The notes under the pieces are model-generated. The model was given only the letters and a program-made list of their open reading frames with translations. It was not told the DNA's origin and ran no database searches. Of a DNA stretch of 64,000 bases, positions 63,780 through 64,000 are shown piece by piece. The stretch's first letter is position 1. Every line of letters starts with the position of its first letter. Position numbers and translations under genes: made by a program. Origin of the DNA: Lamellibrachia satsuma. Its lineage: Eukaryota > Annelida > Polychaeta > Sabellida > Siboglinidae. Where the stretch lies: assembly GCA_033239005.1 (NCBI GenBank), contig BSQZ01000039.1:6159816-6223815 (forward strand). The letters run 5' to 3'.

Positions 63780-64000
63780 AGATAAAAAGTTTATTGCGAG
63801 ATTTAAATTTAACGAGAGATTTAACAAATTTCGCCATCCAGGCCAAAGGCCCAGATGGCAAGTGGACAAGAAGCCATTGGCTTATCGAGAGTCCAACAAT
63901 GTGCATCTACGTGTAACCCGCCCTCCTGAGATGGGCCAACCTTGTTTTTAAACATATTCATGCTGCTAGCAGTTACACAATCCGTAGACAATTTGTTCCA
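63780..64000 (-). mobile_element. LINE 3' end, same family as 1-1283, runs off the window
   Basis: The reverse complement reads TGGAACAAATTGTCTACGGA, GTGTAACTGCTAGCAGCATG, then AGGAGGGCGGGTTACACGT and the 3' block CGATAAGCCAATGGCTTC, matching 1100-1283 and 47470-47640. Confidence 0.85.

Overview
The window is animal nuclear DNA: split genes with GT-AG introns, non-LTR retrotransposons, tRNA-derived SINEs, DNA-transposon remnants and a very high load of tandem repeats (by hand tally about a quarter of the 64 kb). A lancelet (cephalochordate) is my best guess, held at moderate confidence. Reasons: a single KSR gene placed head-to-head with RFC5, as KSR2 and RFC5 are in human as I recall; a secreted LamG plus chitin-binding-like protein; and minisatellites that copy exon/intron boundaries, a type I recall being described under the name 'mirages' in amphioxus Adh genes. 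Other invertebrates are not excluded.

Layout. 1-10.6 kb: four exons of a minus-strand gene for a secreted protein (signal peptide, cysteine-rich start, LamG-like jellyroll, CBM14-like domain) that runs off the left edge, with a LINE, a MITE, minisatellites and a foldback element in its introns. 10.6-13.9 kb: intergenic, minisatellite-rich, with one clean 8-bp-TSD hAT-like MITE. 13.99-24.55 kb (minus): complete RFC5, the replication factor C clamp-loader subunit, 11 exons and 336 codons assembled by phase-matched splicing. 24.55-25.42 kb: short shared upstream region. 25.42 kb to beyond 63.39 kb (plus): KSR, kinase suppressor of Ras, 17 exon positions and about 847 codons present. The seventh position, in the C1 zinc finger, has two homologous candidate exons. 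The last part of the kinase domain lies beyond the right edge. KSR intron 1 (14 kb) holds SINEs and a large composite TTAA-flanked element with two long minisatellites.

The most unusual signal is in the KSR kinase region. Three consecutive introns carry tandem arrays whose unit is a copy of the neighbouring exon end together with its splice site: about 20 copies of a 31-bp unit with a GTAAGT donor (57.15-57.78 kb), about 8 copies of a 53-bp unit with a GTCAGT donor (59.09-59.55 kb), and 14 copies of a 65-bp unit with a complete acceptor (62.34-63.25 kb). A fourth array copies the end of RFC5 including its stop codon (13.86-14.02 kb), and a fifth (49.43-49.98 kb) looks like a worn copy of the second C1 exon donor. 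Elsewhere, a SINE has its pol III A-box region amplified about 107 times (32.8-35.6 kb).

RFC5 (DNA replication) and KSR (Ras-Raf-MEK-ERK scaffold) have no known shared pathway. Their link here is position: divergent transcription from less than 0.9 kb, with two upstream ORFs before the KSR start. All exon calls come from reading translated sequence and splice sites by eye; no database search or transcript data were available.
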